DNA of 64,000 nt from Tanypteryx hageni (lineage: Eukaryota; Arthropoda; Insecta; Odonata; Petaluridae): the NCBI GenBank assembly GCA_028673005.1, contig CM054113.1, positions 36,150,117 to 36,214,116 on the forward strand, in the 5' to 3' direction. The notes under the pieces are model-generated. The model was given only the letters and a program-made list of their open reading frames with translations, was not told the origin of the DNA and did not search any database. The translations under genes and the position numbers were made by a program. Shown piece after piece: positions 59,515 through 64,000 of the stretch (positions are counted from its first letter, which is position 1; every line of letters starts with the position of its first letter).

Positions 59515-60770
59515 GTCAGTGGATTAGGCTATTGTCGAGGTGTCTTTTAGGGAGATGGTGGCGGTAAAGTATATGTCGGCAGCCCTTGCGTCGGTGTAAT
59601 AAGTGGAGGAGGCGGATGTGGTCAATGTGGAAAATTACGCTCGACACAAACATGCTGCACGTTTGTAAAGTATAATGATAATTACACCCATCTTCCGTTC
59701 TTATGTGAATGCAAATTTCCATCTTATCATTAAAAAAATCACACAGTTATATTCACAGAACCGATACTTATTTTTCATCTTCAAGTTTGTCGAAAAAAAG
59801 ACGCATATTCGTTCGCAAGATTGGCGTTGGTGTCATTTGTGGTGGGTGTGGCAACTTCCGCACAGGGGATTCAGAACTAAATGCGTCCGTGGCTGAGGCG
59901 GTTTTCGTGGTGTTGGTGATGGTGTTGGAGATGTCCAAAAACGCCCGAAGAACAAATACAGAAGGTTCGTCATGAATTATCCTATTTAATCTGATAATCG
60001 TAATTTATGTGATAGTTATTTCCCATAATATTATACGTACATATATTTTATTAATTATTATTTTTATTATAAGAACCAATATTTATAATCCTTCTCCTAC
60101 TTTACCGATTCGTTTATACGTCTTCGTCTTTTGATGAGATGGCTTTTTCCCTTACAAGCGAACACCGTCACGGCCAACATATCTTAACCTAAAACTAATG
60201 TTCGGATCAACGTAACATATGTCGTGTTTACTGCAAAATATATTTATTCCTTCATTGACGTGATCCAATTTTTTTATTTGTCACTTCTCCTCGTACAACG
60301 ATTGCGCTAAATACGATATTACCAAGTCTACATTTCCATTATTGCACAGGTGTAAATGCCACATAATAATCCGAACACATGATCGTCGATTTTCGCCCCT
60401 CTACATCTGTTGTTCTGACTTGATAGCATCAAAACTTGCTTCGTTCGATCCTCGTCTATATCTTCTAATTTCATTCTAACACATCCAATATTTTCCCATT
60501 GAAATATTTTATTTCCGGACTTTCTTCCTGCTGCAATCAGGTAATAATCTCAACCAACATTATTCCCAAGAGATTTTTTTCCACTTCACACTTATGACTT
60601 GTTTACGGAGGATGGCCAGAATTTCCTCTAGTTCGCCTCTTAAGAAACTATTTCACAGTTACCATTATTATTGTCTTTCACTCCTAAATCAGATTGCAAC
60701 CCATGTAAGTCGTCTAGAGACGCAATACACTTACGATCTTCTGATTATAGTTAGGCCTCTCAGTAATTAA
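59515..60770 (+). repeat. Mosaic block delta, copy 3, left part
   Basis: Offset 8210 from delta copy 1 without indels that I can see. Includes the Cys-rich frame at 59551-59733, which gains a seventh Cys (GSPCVG) relative to copy 1. Interrupted at TTAA 60767-60770; it continues at 63128. Confidence 0.9.
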
Positions 60771-61234
60771 CACTCGGAGTACGGACCTTGGGTCTCAGGA
60801 GACCCGAAAGGTATATTTTCGAAAATATTTCTTTAAAATTTTTTTTGCCGAAATCTATACTTTATGTATTCCTAGTGGAACATGTCGGGAGTTTAATATC
60901 AGTAATAAAATTAAATTGTAATTTAATTAAGTCATCGAAATCACGGAATGTATAAATTCGAGGGTCTTCGGGGACCCGGCTCCGTACTAGACGTCGTGTC
61001 ACTTTTATATCTCTTATGACCTGGTATAGTATGTTTCTAGTCTTATGAAGCTTGACCTTCAAATAGCAAGTAGCCAATGAGAACCTTTTCCCTCTCCCCT
61101 TCTTCCCTTTTCCCTCTCCCCCGTCACCCGCGGCTTTCGAAATGCATGGAAAAACCTAACAGCATTGCCAGATATCCGCTCTTGAAATGATCTGCTTGCG
61201 AATGAAAGGCGACGCTTCGCAGATAAACTTACGG

Positions 61235-61876
61235 TCATTGTTTATTACTACCGGCCATTTTCCATTGCGTTAAAATATAATATAATATAAATAAATATAA
61301 TATAATGTCAGCCTTTCTTGTGTTGGAAGACGGCGTTTTGTCGAGGATAACAGAATGATAACTTGCGTTATCCATAACAATTGTCGCACCTTTTATTTCT
61401 CTCTCATCGAGAATATCTAAAAATTTCAAAAACCAGGTTTTGAAAACACTAGCGTTCATGTCTGTGTGATAGTCATCACTGGAAGACTTGACTTTTGGCC
61501 GGAACACAAGTTTGCATCCTTCTAAAAAACCAGTCTCTGCTGATCCCACATGACACACAATAACTCTCCCACCCTTTCCAATCGGGACTTTCAATCCACC
61601 CTCACCATCTTCATTCTGCCATATCTTTTTTGGGGCGTAGTTCTGGTTGACCCACGTCTCATCCAAATAAAATGTGATCCTTTTGTGATCATTGGGGTTG
61701 ATTTTGTTTCGGAGGTCATTCATTGTACGTAAAAACGTAACTCGAGCCATAACTACGTCCATTCTTTCCAGAAGGAATTTCCTTCCGTCGTTAGTCTTCC
61801 TATATTTAAAGCCCATTGATTTTAAAATCCTCCATAGTGACGTAATTTGCCACTGAAAGTTCATTTCTGCTTTCAT
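61235..61876 (-). pseudogene. IS630/Tc1-type transposase, DDE part, truncated
   Basis: The second part of the transposase reads KAEMNFQWQITSLWRILKSM, then FYLDETWVNQ (first catalytic Asp), then HVGSAETGFLEGC and IVMDNASYHS (second catalytic Asp). After SSNTRKADII the protein turns into AT-driven residues, so the third acidic residue and its domain are missing. It joins to the upstream frame through a one-base difference in an A run. Confidence 0.88.
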
Positions 61877-62232
61877 ATCTGCCAGTATTTTTTTAAAGTT
61901 GGATATTCTCCCTTTTCGTAGTAACTCAGTACCTTTCTGCGAATAATGTCCTTATCGAAGTCGTCAATTCTTAAAGCGTCTCTTTTCCTCTTCATCTGTT
62001 TACGGGGAGACCTGAATACGGTGGATCCCGAAGCTTCAAAACTATCGTGTCCTTCTTTCACAATCCGCTGCACAGTACTTCTACTCACTGAGCAGGTCTC
62101 TGCTACCCTTTCCTGCACTTTCGTGATATTAGTTAGCGGCCCGTTGTTTTCTGCCTCCCTTTTAAAATAATCCTGAACACTGTAAATTATTTTGCGTCCT
62201 TGCCGGTGTAAAACTTCCTTCCTGTTTGCCAT
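61873..62232 (-). pseudogene. IS630/Tc1-type transposase, DNA-binding part
   Basis: 119 codons begin MANRKEVLHRQGRKIIY. The region VAETCSVSRSTVQRIVKEG is a helix-turn-helix recognition segment, followed by RSPRKQMKRKRDALRID and YYEKGEYPTLKK. The frame ends where seven A (T 61888-61894 on the + strand) should be eight; one more A would continue into the downstream frame. The transposon needs both parts, so the gene is broken unless this is a sequencing error. Confidence 0.88.
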
Positions 62233-63127
62233 TGCAGATTCTTAATAACACTAGCAGCAACAGATAAAGAATGGTAACAAGGTGAAAAGTGAAAGCGATA
62301 CAGAGATCGCAACGTAAGGGTGGGCGCAGTAGAGCTGGCAACACAGTCAAACTAAGAGAGATGTTAACAGCACGATGGCGAGAGAGAGACTGAGCTTCTC
62401 CCCTCTCCGTCGCCCGTTACTCGAGCGTTGATTGGATACAGAAATAGTCACTCACAGAGGTTTTCAAGGTCAAGCTTCATAAGACGAAACGTACTATAGT
62501 TCAAAGTTCGGACAAAATTAGCTCGCTCAGCACGACATTGTAATACATGTTAGTTTTTATAGAAGACTCGACGTCTCGATTTCCAGTTTTCTCTTGTGTC
62601 TCCGTTATTCACGTCGTTTTGTTTGCCTCTCGAATCATTTTGTATTATACTTTTTATTTTTTGTGACTCTATTATACTAAAATGGGAGATAAAATATTTA
62701 GGCTTTGGAGTTACGTTGCTCCACAACCTGCAAGAACAAGACCCGAAAATATAGTTCGAAATATTAGTTAAGTTATTATGTATTAATTAATTAATTAACT
62801 CAGATGAATCAAACTAACATAAGATTAGCTGAATCATACTAACTGAACTTACCTTCAAAAATAAATTTCTTGGTATTTTTAAATGTTATCCTTAAAAAAA
62901 TAAAATTATTTCAATTTTATTTATATGCGTAATTAAGTATTTAATTTTGCAAATATACACAATTATTACACTATTTATTGTATAAATCATTATCCATATT
63001 CAATTTTCATTCATTGATTGCTTGGATGTTAAATATTATTGTGAGAAAATGATTTTAGAAGTTGGGTCCTCTAGGACCCGGATCCGGACTCGGTGTGAAA
63101 CCACTTAGGTCGTACTCCGAGTGTTAA

Positions 63128-63582
63128 AAATACATTCACATAAGATCACGTCCCAGCACGTTCATTAAATCCTTATTTATTAATAGGTTTAAGAAAAAAC
63201 AAGACGGTTTAACTTTTTTTAATCCACGAATTTCTTTCTTCAAAGTATACATATTGTCTCACAATTTTCCCCTATATTTTGGTGAATATGCAACATCGCC
63301 ATCATAGAAAAATACGGAACCTTAAACAAAATACGCCTCCTACATTCTCATCGTTTTCTGCCCGAGTAGAAAAATGTTCGTGAAAGTCACAACATTCTAT
63401 AATCCGAAGGCATCACATTGTCACAAGCGTCGTTTTCCCGAACGATTTCTTGTTCGTGGATAAATTTCGTATCACACTTCATTCTTTCGCCAAATTCGTC
63501 CCATTTTCTCACCTCAATTTCATGCTTGCAACACTACCGGCGAGTCCGTGAGATTGGCAAGCCGAGATTTACGCCACAGCAT
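63128..63582 (+). repeat. Mosaic block delta, copy 3, right part
   Basis: Resumes the block after the TTAA insertion (AAATACATTCACATAAG) and matches 52560-53020. Confidence 0.85.
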
Positions 63583-64000
63583 ACGGCTAAATCTTATTTT
63601 TCATCAACTAATGTCATTAAAGTCTACGATTTATCGTTTTTAACAGTTAATTTACATTTCATCAATCAGCGATATAAATATTTATACCTTATTCTATTCG
63701 TCCTTCAATCTAGTATATTGGTTTTCTCTGAAAGCATTTCATGTGCAGAGAATCATATTACACTTTATTGTTTGTATCTTTAACTATATTCCCTAAAAGA
63801 AAATACCATTCGAAATCTTAAAATCTATTGAACTATAAATTTAACAAATAATGTATAAATTTTGATTTAAAATATTTGATGAAATTTGATGGATTTCAAA
63901 TGGAGAGCAAACAATGATTTTTACCTAGCAAATTTTTAAGATCTTGTCTCCAATTTGAATGGAAAACGAAATTAATGCTTAGCGAAAAGTTATTTTCACT
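63583..64000 (+). repeat. Mosaic block alpha, copy 4, cut by window end
   Basis: Starts ACGGCTAAATCTTATTTTTC; matches 48422-48840 and 53021-53440. Confidence 0.85.

Larger units (their letters stand above)
61027..62496. mobile_element. IS630/Tc1-mariner-type transposon, nested
   Basis: Inverted ends of about 35 bp start TAGTATGTTTC on the left and TAGTACGTTTC on the right, then share CTTATGAAGCTTGACCTT. TA lies outside each (61025-61026, 62497-62498). It carries a damaged transposase on the minus strand and sits inside the TTAA element. Confidence 0.85.
60771..63123. mobile_element. TTAA-specific (piggyBac-like) non-autonomous element
   Basis: The ends CACTCGGAGTACG are inverted copies. TTAA flanks both sides (60767-60770 and 63124-63127), and delta copy 1 shows the empty site with a single TTAA. 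Subterminal GGGTCTC-type palindromes occur at both ends. Without the nested transposon it is about 0.88 kb and encodes nothing. A TTAA target fits piggyBac or Kolobok; the terminal sequence does not decide. Confidence 0.85.

Overview
This is arthropod nuclear DNA, probably from an insect. It is AT-rich, intron-rich and dominated by transposable elements, with no operons, ribosome-binding sites or dense coding. The arthropod assignment rests on four + strand exons that I recognise as the C-terminal half of a class B1 (secretin/CRF-type) GPCR of the diuretic hormone 44 (DH44) receptor group, and on the mix of repeats. I cannot name the species.

Host gene: exons at 4606-4746, 5546-5731, 35548-35708 and 41331-41607 join in frame (phases 0, 0, 2). 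They encode extracellular loop 2 through TM5, TM6, TM7, helix 8 and a Gly/Ser-rich tail, about 254 codons with the stop. Earlier exons lie left of the window. Introns are about 0.8, 29.8 and 5.6 kb, and the 29.8 kb one is packed with mobile elements. A stop codon overlapping the exon-3 donor, with an AATAAA 141 bases beyond it, suggests a possible short isoform. The final poly(A) signal is at 41845.

Mobile elements by region. 0-9 kb: a tRNA-like sequence, a Helentron-like repeat, a ~150 bp tandem array, two nested hAT MITEs and two foldback repeats carrying hammerhead-like cores. 9-24 kb: LINE debris, several hAT MITEs with 8 bp target duplications, a BED-finger hAT pseudogene and strand-biased purine/pyrimidine tracts. 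25-34 kb: a broken + strand LINE interrupted by a DNA transposon that itself contains a second copy of the Helentron-like repeat, followed by four head-to-tail Helitron-like units. 34-46 kb: hAT, pogo-like and tRNA-SINE insertions, a broken - strand LINE and opposing LINE fragments. 47-48 kb: a third hammerhead-like core and a long inverted repeat.

48.4-64 kb: a mosaic of multi-kb repeat blocks (alpha, beta, gamma, delta, epsilon below) arranged in tandem with rearrangements. Two delta copies are nearly identical at a constant offset of 8210 bases, so they duplicated recently. One of them was then split by a TTAA-specific element that itself carries a nested IS630/Tc1-type transposon; the other copy preserves the empty site. 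Remnants of ZBED-type hAT transposase and a three-copy cysteine-rich open frame lie in the mosaic.

All judgements are by eye. Identities, folds and family assignments were not computed.
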